Origin: Caballeronia sordidicola
GTDB taxonomy: Bacteria; Pseudomonadota; Gammaproteobacteria; Burkholderiales; Burkholderiaceae
Assembly: GCF_000729995.1 (NCBI RefSeq)
Contig: NZ_JNFG01000034.1
Location: 17,125 to 81,124, forward strand
DNA length: 64,000 bases
Direction of reading: 5' to 3'
Both the position numbers and the translations under genes were made by a program. The notes beneath the pieces were generated by a model. It did not search any database and was not told the origin of the DNA. It saw nothing but the letters and a program-made list of their open reading frames with translations. Below, piece after piece: positions 26,001 through 35,290 of the stretch (the stretch's first letter is position 1; each line of letters opens with the position of its first letter).

Positions 26001-26648
26001 TCCGACGACCGCGTGGTGATCCAACGAGGATCCGGCGCCAATTTCGCCGGCGATGACCAGGCCCGTCTCGATTCCGATACGCACGTGCAGCCGCACGCCA
26101 TCCTCGGCTTCGATACGATCATTAGCCTGATGAAGCGCTGAGATGACAGCGAGGCCAGCGAGTACGGCGCGCACAGCATCGTCTTCATGCGCGTGGGGGT
26201 AGCCGAAATAGACGAGTAGTCCGTCACCGATATACTGCGCGATATGGCCTTCATGGGCTTCGATCGCGCTTGCGCAGGCTTGGTGGAAGACCCCTAGCAC
26301 GCGTCGCATGTCCTCGGGATCGAACCGCTCTGCGAGCGGCGTCGAGTCGACCAAGTCGACGAACATCACGGTGAGCTGTCGCCTCTCAGCCTCTAAGGCT
26401 CCGGCCGCAGACGCCGGAGGCTGTTCCTGCGGCTCTAATTCGCGTTTGCGCGATGGAGTCCGTGCGTCGGTCAGCGCCGCAAGCGCTTTCAGCAGCCGCT
26501 TCCGGTCGCCCAGAGGCAGACCAAGCTCTCTTAAGTCCTGTTCCGAGAGGTCGCCAAGCACATCCCAGTCGATCCCTTGCGAAGCGAACGTCGCGGCGTG
26601 CCCACCGAGCCCAACCTGCACCAGCCATTTCGTCAGATCGTCGGCCAT
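23025..26648 (-). CDS. SAM - class III cyclase - AAA ATPase - TPR signalling protein
   Basis: A 1207-residue multidomain protein. Residues 1-60 form a SAM domain (LTKWLVQVGLGGHAATFASQ). Residues about 88-270 form a class III adenylate/guanylate cyclase with metal-binding Asp98 in MFVDLVDST and Asp142 in YIGDGLLVYFG. Residues about 288-560 are a STAND/AAA ATPase with Walker A GEPGIGKS (320-327) and Walker B VLVIVEDVHW. The remaining 600 residues are TPR-like helical repeats. Such proteins may make cAMP in response to ligands bound by the ATPase/TPR part; the substrate-specifying residues were not assigned. ATG 26648 (MADDLTKW) starts directly at the SAM domain. DUF4242 follows. No membrane segments are seen. 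Confidence 0.88.
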   Translation of the reverse strand: MADDLTKWLVQVGLGGHAATFASQGIDWDVLGDLSEQDLRELGLPLGDRKRLLKALAALTDARTPSRKRELEPQEQPPASAAGALEAERRQLTVMFVDLVDSTPLAERFDPEDMRRVLGVFHQACASAIEAHEGHIAQYIGDGLLVYFGYPHAHEDDAVRAVLAGLAVISALHQANDRIEAEDGVRLHVRIGIETGLVIAGEIGAGSSLDHHAVVGESPIVAARLQSLAPPDAIVVGPATERLIEGSFLLESLGWRELKGVSGPVHVHRVLVQTDAVDRFEIRAAHGMTPLIGRTAELDMLRQRWKQGADGEMRCVLLIGEPGIGKSRMLRALRDSISADAHEVVSFHCSSYYRDSPFWPVLQRLQRAFGLDPKALTASDVERLETGLGTLGVDIEETILVLTTLLGIPTAQRYPGIDASSPSFKRRTLEVLVAMIEKMTHLQPVLVIVEDVHWIDPSSLEFVRLMLEQLVADRLLVLLTARPEFKPGWTYPHLVQVNLDRLSRRDCIAMIERLTDGKLLPRLVLEQIVGKTDGVPLFVEELTKAVLQGELLHDAGRSYELKRAPHAIAIPDTLQGSLLSRLDRLEPGVKETAQIAATVGREFGRRLLALIASKPENELQGTLDRLIAAEIILPASGAPADGGAYVFRHALIQEIAYQSLLLARRRQYHGLIAAALEQYYPEIVERQPELIAQNLAAADLPDRAINFWQRAGERALACAACEEAIAHAQRGLQSAESLVCGDHYRATRTLPLLLIRGGAEHRLGRRDAIETFRQAAQLARVEKLSSHLVQAALGFDTAETFLADSGEASIALLEEALASIGSGETVERSRLLSRLVRTLHMTGAFQRGGEIAGQAVALARRLGDRPSLFDSLACELMHVGARHIPASKFPERQGVLEELIRIAEELDDAHSIGHACARRLTGYLEIGDVERFEEALERYQQVAVSGQHFVDKWCVTGAQAMQAILVGDFALAERKAQESLEMAESVDAKFAAGVYGMQMFTIRREQGRLAEVAPLLKRFVDEHSQNATWRPGLMLVASDLGFEAQARHYLDHLAESESDIPVDSMRLVTLTYLAEVATRLRETGHAERIYAFLLPFRDQVVTVPAVTLCCGSAARYLGMLASALGDWTAAEEHFEYALRMDERLRAWPWLAHSQHEFALMLSARDRNGDRARAAVLLASAAATAKELKMFALLERIGGTAGSSGPRN

Positions 26649-27268
26649 CGCGTGATCTCTTGTCGAACCACTACACCACCCGGGCGTGTCGTCTCGATCT
26701 ACTCCATCGCGGCTTTTTGCCTGCCAGGGCTCGCGGTGCTGGACGGCCAGGTGTGTCGGGGCAACCTCGCGGCACGTTGCTCGACGCACTGTTTCAGCAG
26801 TCAGCCTTCGACTCGCCTCCGGTCACCTATACGATTATGATCCGCGAGGTGGCGCAACTTGTCCAGGGCACTCGCACGCAGTGCGCAATCCCCGATCGGA
26901 GCGCTTCCCCAGTCAGAACGACGTCTGCGATCGACTCAAGTTGGCCCGAAGCGGCCGATCACGGATACTGCGCGATCGGCTCACATGGGTTGAAAGTGAG
27001 CGTTCGACTTCTTCTGGAGCGGACGTTCGCGGACGCTCATAAGATCGGTAGAGCGAACGGCGGCTTCGGCCGACAACCCGCCCGCCGAATCAGAAAAGGA
27101 ACGGCCGTTGTACTTCGCAAGCGGCCATTGCAAGCGCGCGGTGACGACCGACTGTTGAGGGTCGACTTCTGCCGCTCATCGAATTCATGCGTGCGATCAC
27201 TATGGCGATCGGCAAGCGTACTTCGGCGGTCCAAACAAACTCAGATTCGAACCCGCTAGTCGCTCAAT
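26649..27268. other. Intergenic region, degenerate repeats only
   Basis: About 620 nt. Scattered repeat-like words (for example CGGCTTCGGCCGACA at about 27062) are present. No gene is supported. Confidence 0.4.
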
Positions 27269-27904
27269 TCACACCGCGTCGTCCAGCTTGACGGCAAAAC
27301 CGCGTTGCACGCCGGGGCGTGCAAACAGGGTCTCATACCAACGTTTGACGTTCGGGAAGTCATCAAGTGAGATCTGGTGGCGCTCGTGTCGCCATGCCCA
27401 GCCGAGCACCGCGAAATCCGCGACGGAGAGATCGCCGGCCACGAATTCCACATCCGCGAGCCGCCGGTCCAGCACGCCATAGAGGCGGCTCGTTTCCTCT
27501 GAATAGCGCTTGAGCCCGTAGCGCCGATCGGCCTCCGACTCGACCATGCGGAAGTGATGTACCTGTCCCGGCATTGGTCCGAAGCCACCCATCTGCCACA
27601 TCAGCCATTCGATGACCGGCACACGCTCGCGCAAGCGAGGGGGCAGGAACTTGCCTGTCTTTTCGCCGAGGTAGAGCAGGATCGCGCCGGATTCGAAGAC
27701 ACTGATCGGTTGACCGTCGGGTCCATCGAAATCGACAATTGCCGGGATCCGGTTGTTCGGGCTGATGCGCAGGAAATCGGGTCTGTGTTGCTCGTCCTTC
27801 GATATATTCACGGGCTTGACGGTATAGGGCACTTCCATCTCTTCGAGCGCGACGCTGATCTTGCGGCCGTTCGGCGTGTTCCAGGTATGCAGGGTAATGG
27901 TCAT
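27269..27904 (-). CDS. Glutathione S-transferase, YfcG-like
   Basis: A 211-residue cytosolic GST. The N-terminal thioredoxin-like domain has LHTWNTPNGRKISVALEE, with the TPNG(H/R)K segment of the YfcG (nu) group, then the cis-Pro motif NNRIPAIVDFDGPDGQ and the glutathione-binding FESGAILLYLGEKTGKFLP. The C-terminal helical domain ends with SVADFAVLGWAWRHE. YfcG-type enzymes bind two glutathiones and reduce disulfides rather than act as classical transferases. It is 46 nt downstream of a second GST gene in the same direction, so the two form an operon, probably for thiol or xenobiotic defence. Confidence 0.9.
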   Translation of the reverse strand: MTITLHTWNTPNGRKISVALEEMEVPYTVKPVNISKDEQHRPDFLRISPNNRIPAIVDFDGPDGQPISVFESGAILLYLGEKTGKFLPPRLRERVPVIEWLMWQMGGFGPMPGQVHHFRMVESEADRRYGLKRYSEETSRLYGVLDRRLADVEFVAGDLSVADFAVLGWAWRHERHQISLDDFPNVKRWYETLFARPGVQRGFAVKLDDAV

Positions 27905-27950
27905 GGGAATCGGTGCCTCGTGAAAGATTGCGCCGATGGCGGCGCCCGGT

Positions 27951-28589
27951 TCAACTCAGCGGCACGCCGACGTATCGGTGAAATCCTGCACGCGTACTAA
28001 TGCGCCGATACCAGCGTTCAACATTTGGCAGCGTGGGCCGATCGAGTTCTTCCTCGATACCGTACCAGCGGCGCGCGTAAGCGCCGAGCACCAGATCGGC
28101 CAGCGTGAAGTCATCGGTCTCAAGAAATTCGCGGCCTTGCAACTGCCTGTCGATAATGTGCCACAAGCGAGCCAAAGTGCCCGCGTCGGCTTTGAGGCTA
28201 GTCATGTCGCGTTGGGCCGCGGGCGTACGCACGTAGCCCCAGAAGACCGGCCTCTCTGCCGGTTGCAAGGTAGAAAGTGTCCAGTCAAGCCAGCGATCGA
28301 CGCTCGCACGCTGTTTGGGATCGGCCGGGTACAGCGCGGCGCCTTGCCCGTACTCCATGGCGAGATAACGGATAATCGAATTCGATTCCCAGAGCATGAA
28401 GTCGCTATCGACCAGGGTCGGGATGCGGCCGGTGGGATTCATCGCGAGATACTCGGCCTCGCCGTTTCGGCCGAACTGCAGGCCCGCGTCGATGCGTTCG
28501 AAAGGCAAGCCAAGTTCGTCGCAGCACCACAGCACCTTCTGCACATTGACCGAATTCGCTCGGCCCCAGATCGTAAGCATTCGAAGCAT
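27951..28589 (-). CDS. Glutathione S-transferase, GstB/YliJ-like
   Basis: A 212-residue GST. N-terminal domain: MLTIWGRANSVNVQKVLWCC, cis-Pro region AMNPTGRIPTLVDSD and glutathione-contact WESNSIIRYLAMEYGQ; this wording matches E. coli GstB. The C-terminal domain has FTLADLVLGAYARRWYG and PNVERWYRRIS. GstB handles bromoacetate-type electrophiles in E. coli; whether this one does is unknown. I start at ATG 28589 (MLRMLTIW); ATG 28580 is an alternative. It is first in a two-gene GST operon. Confidence 0.88.
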   Translation of the reverse strand: MLRMLTIWGRANSVNVQKVLWCCDELGLPFERIDAGLQFGRNGEAEYLAMNPTGRIPTLVDSDFMLWESNSIIRYLAMEYGQGAALYPADPKQRASVDRWLDWTLSTLQPAERPVFWGYVRTPAAQRDMTSLKADAGTLARLWHIIDRQLQGREFLETDDFTLADLVLGAYARRWYGIEEELDRPTLPNVERWYRRISTRAGFHRYVGVPLS

Positions 28590-28956
28590 CCCCGTTGAAA
28601 CACCGCATTTCGCGGAACATGTCAACGATACACGAACGTCCAGAGTCAGCCATCTGCTGCGGTCTCGACTGAAGTTGCGCTGACCCATGTCCCAAGCCGC
28701 GGCAGTACTGAATCTGATATTCGGTACCCCGTACCATTGCTGAGAATCCCTTGTTGACTCCTATAGGCACAATGCGGTCAGGACATTCGACCGTGACTTC
28801 GATGACATCACGTCATTTCTCATTTGACCGCAGGGCTCTGTGACCCGGCTGTCCACTGCTTTATCTTCTGCTTACACAATCGCAATACCGCGACGGTTCG
28901 CTGCTCCAGGCGTGAATATGCCAACCAGAGCAGCTTTAAAGTAACGGGAGATGGAC

Positions 28957-29034
28957 ATGGAATACAGTACCTTGGGCCGCTCGGGCCTCCGCGTTTCGCG
29001 CCTTTCACTTGGCGCGATGACCCTTCGACGATAG
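28957..29034 (+). pseudogene. 5' stub of an aldo/keto reductase gene
   Basis: ATG 28957 begins MEYSTLGRSGLRVSRLSLGA and reaches MTLRR then TAG at 29032-29034. The first 21 residues are a textbook start of an aldo/keto reductase (YxxLGxSGLxVSxLxLGxM). The match ends before the active site. A GGGAG ribosome-binding sequence is still present just upstream. Only the beginning of the gene is left. Confidence 0.75.
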
Positions 29035-29294
29035 CCGTGACGTCATGCTCCGTAACGATGTTGTGGAAGCCTGCAACTCCGCCATGCGTCCAACGCCCGA
29101 CAGGCACGGCGAAGAATGGCAGATGAATATCCTGAGGACGATACCCTCTTCGCACTTGCCATGCTGGTCGGTGAGATCGAGCTCGATGCGACTGCATATT
29201 TCGCCGATCATCGAGCGCTTGATGTTGAAGCCCTTCATAACCGCTAATAGCTGTTGATGTTCGTTAATTATGCTAATCATGTCCACAGCTTGCG

Positions 29295-29516
29295 CTAATG
29301 GCGATATCCGCCGCGCCCCCGCAGCACGAGTTTGTCCTGAAGCGAGACGACGTCGATGCGCACACCGCGTTCGCGGAACACGTCGATGTTCTCGAACGCT
29401 ATCGTCGTTGCATGGCCGGCAACGACTGAACGCAGTACCGGCAATGTCGGCTCGGGCGGCCCGGCATAGCCGATGCGGTGGTGATACGCGTCAAGATCGA
29501 AGTTGTCGACTAACAT
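29295..29516 (-). pseudogene. nat: 5' stub of an arylamine N-acetyltransferase gene
   Basis: 73 codons from ATG 29516: VDNFDLDAYHHRIGYAGPPE, then TIAFENIDVFRERGVRIDVV and SLQDKLVLRGRGGYRH, stop. This is the first domain of NAT enzymes (FENxD and KLVxxxRGGYCxE). The match breaks exactly at the catalytic cysteine: family RGGYCFE, here RGGYRH then TAG. About three quarters of the enzyme is missing, so it cannot act. Confidence 0.8.
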
Positions 29517-29954
29517 GCGCCACCTTCCCGATGTGGGAGTTTCTCATCGCCCGTTCCGCCCGGCAAGACGAGTCGGGTCGCGCACAGCTTGTCCCAGGCC
29601 ACCCGCAGCTCGATCCCGGCATTGACCTGATTGGCACGCCGTCCACTGCCCCTGCGCTTGTCAGTCAGGATCGGGAAATTATGGGGAGATCCTCGTGAAA
29701 GGTCTGCCTTGGGGCATTTTGGATGGTTCCCGCCGCCGAAACGGAGTGCCCGCTTTCCCTTGGGGTAAGCCGACCTTCCCAGACATGCGCGGGAACGAGA
29801 AGGATGCGCCGTTTCCGGTCGTTCGAGCGGTTGCGCTCCTCGTGCCCGACTACCTGCCGGCGACCTATGTTTGCGCCTATTACCCTGCTAATCTTCGTTC
29901 GGACACGGGCGAAACGCTAGAAATAGATCCCGCCCAAGCAGAGGAGGCAAGACG
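29517..29954. other. Intergenic region before the isochorismatase gene
   Basis: About 440 nt. A frame (about 29530-29698) with GHPQLDPGIDLIGTPSTAPA has some protein-like character but no recognised relation. I do not call a gene. The promoter of the next gene is presumably near 29900. Confidence 0.35.
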
Positions 29955-30620
29955 ATGCTAGTCGACACCTTCGACCCGATCAAGACCGCCATGATCGTGG
30001 TGGACATGCAAAATGATTTTGTCGCCAGTGGGGCGCCGATAGAGGTGTCGGCTGCCCGCGCCATGGTGCCGAAGCTCGCGAAAGCCCTCAAGATATGCCG
30101 CGATGCTGGAATTCGAGTGATCTATACGGCCCATGTGCACCGCCGCGACGGCTGCGATATGGGGCTGTTCGACGACTTGCATCCGGTGGTCGCCAATCGC
30201 GATGCGATGGTCGATGGCACGCCGGGGGCGGACATTTACTCCGAGCTCGCTCCGGCGGCTGGTGAACATGTGATCAAGAAGCACCGCTACAGCGCCTTCT
30301 TTTGCACTGATCTCGATATCATCCTTCGGGAATGGCGTGTCGACACAGTCATCATTTCGGGAACGACGACTGAGAATTGCTGTCATGCGACGGCACCCGA
30401 CGCGATGTTTCGCAACTATCGGGTCGTGTTTCTCTCGGACGCAACGGCAACGTTCGATTATCCGGATCGCGGCTTCGGCTCGATGCCGAATGCAGAGATT
30501 CATCATGCGACCCTCGTCATACTCGCGATGTCGACGGCCCATGTGATGCCGGTAGCCGATATGGCTGCCCGAGTGGTGAGCGGCGGTCCCTCAGGGGAGT
30601 TTCCCTCGCGCGCAGCCTGA
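29955..30620 (+). CDS. Isochorismatase-family cysteine hydrolase
   Basis: A 221-residue cysteine hydrolase. The triad fits the family: Asp17 in IVVDMQNDF, Lys109 in IKKHRYSAF and Cys142 in SGTTTENCCHATA. The cis-peptide region VIISGTTTEN is typical. Such enzymes hydrolyse isochorismate, nicotinamide, carbamoyl-sarcosine or ureidoacrylate; the C-terminal part does not let me choose. A GAGGAGG ribosome-binding site at 29941-29947 supports ATG 29955. It stands alone, with degenerate DNA on both sides. Confidence 0.87.
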   Translation: MLVDTFDPIKTAMIVVDMQNDFVASGAPIEVSAARAMVPKLAKALKICRDAGIRVIYTAHVHRRDGCDMGLFDDLHPVVANRDAMVDGTPGADIYSELAPAAGEHVIKKHRYSAFFCTDLDIILREWRVDTVIISGTTTENCCHATAPDAMFRNYRVVFLSDATATFDYPDRGFGSMPNAEIHHATLVILAMSTAHVMPVADMAARVVSGGPSGEFPSRAA

Positions 30621-30834
30621 GCGACTCGCTCGGTCGCGCCAGCAAGATCGGCTTTGGGCCATGGGCTGCCGGCCCCATCACCCACCGGGAGGGGCCGCAG
30701 TGGGATCAGATAGGAGACGCTCACCATCCGCGGCAACGGCTTGCGGCCATGAAGGGACATCCGCTCGGACGATCGAAGCGACATCCAAACGGCTGATGTA
30801 TCAGGTAAAGCGGCCATCTCGATGACGCTATCGA

Positions 30835-32394
30835 TTAAGCGGATTCGACCGCATTTCTGGATTCGCCGAACCATCGCGTCAAGGCCTCGGCAAATTCCTC
30901 GGCGCAAGGAGTGGCTTCACTCACCCAAGCGACGAATCCGTCAGGACGCAGTAGTACAGCGCTTAACCCTAGCCGTTCCTTGGCATCGGTTGCGACATAG
31001 GTAACCTGCTCTCGCCAAACGCTTGCAAGCGCCTGAAGCGACGCGCTCGGGTCGAACTGCAGGAACAGGCCCTTGCCATCGCGCAAAAGGCTGCCGACCT
31101 TAGTTCCGTCGATCAGCTCGAAATCAGGCGCGCTGCGGCCGGCCAGTATATGATCGCTGCCAAGGTCGTAGCGCAGCGATACGCCCCACACACGCTCAGC
31201 AAAATATGTTGCGCCATCGCGGGCTTCGATCAGATCACGGATGACTGCTGCCAGCGCGCGCGTGCTTTGCGTGGGGCGCATAAGTGCAACCTGCGCGCGC
31301 GACCAGTCGAGAACGTCTGCCCCCGCCGGATGCCGCTCTCGCTGATAGCTGTCGAGGAGATCGGCCGGCGCGTCGCCGCGGATAGTCGATGCCAGCTTCC
31401 AACCCAAGTTCATCGCGTCTCCTAGCCCCAGATTGAGCCCTTGACCGCCCAATGGAGAATGGATGTGCGCAGCATCGCCCGCTAAAAGCACGCGCCCTTT
31501 GCGGTAGGTTGTCATCTGGAAAGCGCGATCCGTCCAGGTGGTAGCGAGCTGAAGTTTCGTCAGGGTGATATCCGCGCCGGACACCCGGCGCAACACCGCT
31601 TGCACGTGCGCAAGCGTGATTGGGTGGATTCGGTGAAAGGCGCCGCCATCAAATTCCACCATCGCGATGGTGCCGGGCCGCGAATAGGTGAACATACCGG
31701 TCGGCGTGTAGTGCCGGCCGGGTCGAAGTGCCTCGGGGTTAGCCATATCGACTTCGACGGAATACCCGGTGAACTCGGGATCGGTGCCAACGAATTCGAA
31801 CGCCCCTGCCTTGCGTACAGCGCTGCGGCCACCATCGCAACCGACAAGCCACTGTCCAGCAAAAGTTTGGCCGCCCGCGTGAACGCTCACCTCGTCGTCT
31901 GAAGCATGAATTGCGTCGATGCTTAAGCCGCGCCGGATCTTGGCCCCCATCGCAATGGCGCGGTTGGCCAAGACGGTTTCGAGTGTTTCCAGTGTGACCG
32001 CCATGCTGGTGCCGGCCGGGCTTGGCAGGCGATACGGCCACTTCGAGATGTCGATATTGTCGTGATAGAACTGGATGCCAGCGAAATGGCCGGCCGGTCG
32101 GCGCTGCTGTCCCATCCAATGCGGGGTGCTCGCTGTCTTGCCTGCGGCATCGCTTTCACGCTGCACCGCGACTACCTCGTCCAGCAGCCCACGGCGATAC
32201 AGCGCGTCCAGGGTAAGCGCCGAGAGGCCGCGCATGCCGAATGGAAGGCGCTTTAAAGGGGAATGCGGGCTTTCGGCTTGCTCCAGCACCAGGACCGAGA
32301 TGTCAAACAGGCGCAACTCGCAGGCGAGGAACAGGCCGACCGGACCAGCCCCGACAACTACAACGTCGTAGATATCTGAATGATGTGTGCGCAT
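30835..32394 (-). CDS. FAD-dependent aromatic monooxygenase (PheA/TfdB-like)
   Basis: A 519-residue group A flavoprotein hydroxylase. It has the FAD dinucleotide motif VVVVGAGPVGLFLACEL (residues about 11-27, GxGxxG at 15-20), the DG motif WLVGCDGGRSAVRKAGAFEF and the second FAD motif GRVLLAGDAAHIHSPLGGQG with LNLGLGDAMNLGWKL. The C-terminal thioredoxin-like tail (about 400-510) is present, as in phenol hydroxylase- and rifampicin-type monooxygenases. It uses NAD(P)H and oxygen to hydroxylate an aromatic or polyketide compound; substrate unknown. ATG 32394 (MRTHHSD) sits directly before the first strand. Together with GSTs and the isochorismatase-type enzyme it hints at xenobiotic handling. 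Confidence 0.88.
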   Translation of the reverse strand: MRTHHSDIYDVVVVGAGPVGLFLACELRLFDISVLVLEQAESPHSPLKRLPFGMRGLSALTLDALYRRGLLDEVVAVQRESDAAGKTASTPHWMGQQRRPAGHFAGIQFYHDNIDISKWPYRLPSPAGTSMAVTLETLETVLANRAIAMGAKIRRGLSIDAIHASDDEVSVHAGGQTFAGQWLVGCDGGRSAVRKAGAFEFVGTDPEFTGYSVEVDMANPEALRPGRHYTPTGMFTYSRPGTIAMVEFDGGAFHRIHPITLAHVQAVLRRVSGADITLTKLQLATTWTDRAFQMTTYRKGRVLLAGDAAHIHSPLGGQGLNLGLGDAMNLGWKLASTIRGDAPADLLDSYQRERHPAGADVLDWSRAQVALMRPTQSTRALAAVIRDLIEARDGATYFAERVWGVSLRYDLGSDHILAGRSAPDFELIDGTKVGSLLRDGKGLFLQFDPSASLQALASVWREQVTYVATDAKERLGLSAVLLRPDGFVAWVSEATPCAEEFAEALTRWFGESRNAVESA

Positions 32395-32807
32395 GAACCA
32401 CTCCTGTGTCGAAGTCCGACCGGAGCGTTTCTCGGTTGAGATCCACACGGACGAACGTTCAGACGCCTATGCAGCGTCAAATGTTCGTCGTGGGGATTTC
32501 GTGCGCGAGGCCAAAGACCAGAGCTTTCGTTACCGAAAGGACTTGGGCTTACCAAACCAAGTCTGCCTTTTCCGACACAGCTTTATAGCATCGTGACGAT
32601 GAGACGGCAACAGGGGGCGGCGGGCAGTCGGTGTGATCGGGCTTATCAGCGGTTTGCGGATCATAAGGCAGCGTGAGGATGCCAACGTCCGGGTCGCCGC
32701 GATCCCGGCATTGATCCGCTGCAACCCACTGGCTGAACTGCCGGACGGATCCGAGAACCCAATGGCCTTTGTATATTGCAAGCGGACATCGGATGCGTTC
32801 GTTGACG

Positions 32808-32930
32808 ATCGACCCTTAAGGGTCGCGTGCCGTCCATCGCCGGCAGGCAGGGACCGGCCATCTTCCTCCACTCGCTCGCACACCATGACGGCCATTCGAA
32901 CGTCGGTTCCACCAAGACACCGGACCTTCG
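32808..32930 (+). repeat. Dispersed intergenic repeat, mixed subtype
   Basis: GGGTCGCGTGCCGTCCATCG and CCGGCAGGCAGGGACCGGCC (second subtype), followed by CATTCGAACGTCGGTTCCAC and CAAGACACCGGACCTTCG. The latter module recurs at 37301-37338 with four differences in 38 nt. Confidence 0.6.
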
Positions 32931-33351
32931 TTGCGTCTATTTCGTCGTCGGATTGTCTCTCAAAGCAGTCTCTTTCGTTTTAGCGCTCATCAACTGTTTT
33001 GATTGAAGTCAGTTGCACGCGGGGACAGCGTTTATTGTAAGCATTGTTGAAATCCGCATTTCGTCGACTTTTGCGGTGGAAACCGAAGATCGCTCGGTTG
33101 ACTTGTCCGAGAGTCAGATACGATGACCTGACACTGGAGCGCAAAGCCCGCACGCGATATAGTTTCAACGCTTCTACACGCACACTTAAAAATCGCATGA
33201 CCATATTGCCGGTTGCTTTCAATAGGACCCTGAGTCTATCGACATCTTCAGACGCCGTTAGCCTATTGTATCTACCGGATAGCCGCACTCGACGGATCGG
33301 GTATTTCCACTGATTCATAATAACCGCCGTGTTCAATGGCGGTCATATAGG

Positions 33352-33373
33352 CACCGCGCGGCGCGGTGTTTTT
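33352..33373 (+). terminator. Hairpin with T-run
   Basis: CACCGCGCGGCGCGGTG followed by TTTTT (33352-33373). A second hairpin, ACCGCC...GGCGGT, is just upstream (33323-33343). No intact gene upstream on this strand ends here, so it may be left from a lost gene. Confidence 0.5.
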
Positions 33374-33558
33374 CCACTTTTCATTTTAAGAATCTGCGAG
33401 TGTCAGAGCGGACCTTAACGGCAGCTTTCCGATTGACGGAATTACTTGCCGGTATGCTTGATAGTTTTGCCTGCCCAACTCCGATTACTGCTGTCCATGC
33501 ATTGACGTCTCAAGTGCGTAGATAGTGCCGGGCGCTCCGCTATCCTCGCCGCTAGCGT

Positions 33559-34542
33559 TTACGGAGGCGGGCGGATCGGATCCGGAGGAGATCCGGGTGG
33601 GCTGCTTGCCCCGGCTGACGGCCAGAACTCGTTCCGCGGCTGTAAGTAGACATGTCGCGTGCTGACACGAGTGACTTTTCTCCCTCCAACTCGCAACATT
33701 TGGCATTGGGACTCGGGTGAAGGGCCAGACGGGCGGGAGTTTTTTTCCTGCTGGAGGCCAAAGAGAGTCTGAACGCCATCGACTAAACGGTTAAGGATAA
33801 AAATCACCAAAGTTGTACTGAAGCCCAACAGGAAAGGCAGCAGGAGAAAGAGCGCCTGTTCAAATGCGTCTGTATTGGACAAGGCGCGCGAGTGCACGAG
33901 CTCTTCGCCAAACGCAACAAATTTTTCATGGCCAAAAGGCAAGGACATCACCAAGCCGAACAGTGCCCCAATAATGAATCGAACAGTCAGCAATCGGGTG
34001 CTAGTAAGGTCGAAAGTCACATCCTCTTGGACCGATAGGACGTTCATTGAAACGAACGAGATCGCGCCGAGTGCTCCCATCGATGGTAACCATATTAAGT
34101 ATGCAACGAGGTGAAGCGGGATTAAGGCGTGAGGGAGTAAGAGCGTCCATTCTTTCGGTTGCACTAAGAATAGAAGGCTCGTTATTATCAGCGCGAGACA
34201 TGCAACCGCTAAGATTGACATCCATCTCGGGAACTGGGTAAGGAGAAACTTTTTACGTAACGGTCCCCTCAAGAGGGAGAGCAAAATTTCAAGTGCTGCC
34301 TCAACGTCCGCGACTTCGGTGGGATCGGGGTCGTCACCTTTCTTATGGTACGTGCGGCGGCCTGCCTGCACCGCCACACGAGACGATCGCTCCGGGATTG
34401 CTATTCCACTGTAAAGCAGAAACTCGCGAAGTTCTTGCAGGATTCGAATTCTGCTTAAAAACCGTTTGTCGTTCACACCATTGGTCGAGGCTTTATATTG
34501 ACTATCGGTCGACTTGCATGAGAACCAAGAAAGCATGTTCAT
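33559..34542 (-). CDS. Polytopic membrane protein of unknown family
   Basis: A 327-residue protein with about four to five hydrophobic helices: WMSILAVACLALIITSLLFL, then LLLPHALIPLHLVAYLIWLP, then GALGAISFVSMNVL, TVRFIIGALFGLVMSLPFG and LFLLLPFLLGFSTTLVIFIL. An N-terminal cytoplasmic part of about 100 residues is polar and helical. The final 50 residues (after FGLQQE) are proline- and serine-rich and may be random sequence caused by loss of the original stop. Its base composition is lower in GC than the neighbours. I do not recognise the family; transporter or sensor roles are equally open. Confidence 0.6.
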   Translation of the reverse strand: MNMLSWFSCKSTDSQYKASTNGVNDKRFLSRIRILQELREFLLYSGIAIPERSSRVAVQAGRRTYHKKGDDPDPTEVADVEAALEILLSLLRGPLRKKFLLTQFPRWMSILAVACLALIITSLLFLVQPKEWTLLLPHALIPLHLVAYLIWLPSMGALGAISFVSMNVLSVQEDVTFDLTSTRLLTVRFIIGALFGLVMSLPFGHEKFVAFGEELVHSRALSNTDAFEQALFLLLPFLLGFSTTLVIFILNRLVDGVQTLFGLQQEKNSRPSGPSPESQCQMLRVGGRKVTRVSTRHVYLQPRNEFWPSAGASSPPGSPPDPIRPPP

Positions 34543-35290
34543 TTTCGTGATTCTCCTAACAACGATACCTGAGGCAAAGCATACATGCCGTGCCCAAATG
34601 GACGCTTAACGCCACGGTCACTTCAAAACGTGCCGGATTCCGCGAATCCCATAGGTGCGTTTCTCGTTCGCGCGCAGAGCAGATCGCTGTAGTCAATGAA
34701 AGGCGAGAAATCAGAGAAAGTAAATGCCAGAATGCGAGGCGGCCGCCCGAACATCCCAACGCTACCTACCAGAGGATAATTGGAGGCCACGCCGCGGCGA
34801 AGTAACCCGCGGAAAGCGCATCGTTCCTCGTGCCGTGGCTGACTGCCGTTGTGGAATGACGATATGTTGGCTTCGTGTGGGTGTCCGGCACCGAACGTTG
34901 CTGGCGCACCGGTGCCGCGGTGAGGACAGACAGCCGGCGTAGCCTGCTGTGCATTCGCGCGACGGCGATTTAGCAACGGACGCATTGCCGCATGCATTGT
35001 CCGGTCTTTTATCGTTCTCCTCCGCAGTTGTCTAGAAATTTTTTTTCGAAGCTGACGGCCTGATCGTAGATCGGTGGGCCGCTGGCTGGACTCTGTGACC
35101 AACCGCGACGGCCGATCGCTCGCCAGAGGAAACGACGGCCCGAATGACCGCTATACCTTGGAGGCGGTCGTTGAGGCTGCGTCAGTCCGAACGGCAGCTG
35201 TGGGTCGACTCCAGCCGGAGAAAATATTCGGCACTGCTCGCTTCAGCGCTATGTGAAGATAAACCGCGAAGGCTATCCGCCACGGCGGTA
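34543..35290. other. Intergenic region with repeat fragments
   Basis: About 750 nt. It holds GAATGACCGCTATACCTTGG (about 35141-35160), the start module of the second repeat subtype. Frames present on both strands are not convincing. Confidence 0.4.

Larger units (their letters stand above)
32395..33558. other. Long intergenic region
   Basis: About 1.16 kb with no supportable gene. It contains a repeat copy (about 32808-32930), two hairpins (33323-33343 and 33352-33373) and overlapping weak frames on both strands at 32980-33336. Confidence 0.45.

Noticed and set aside
29005..29286. 93-codon minus-strand frame between the two gene stubs
   Set aside because: Begins well (MDMISIINEHQQLL) but has no recognised similarity, overlaps the aldo/keto reductase stub and lies in decayed DNA.
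34623..35102. 159-codon minus-strand frame
   Set aside because: No motif and a composition like random translation; overlaps repeat material.
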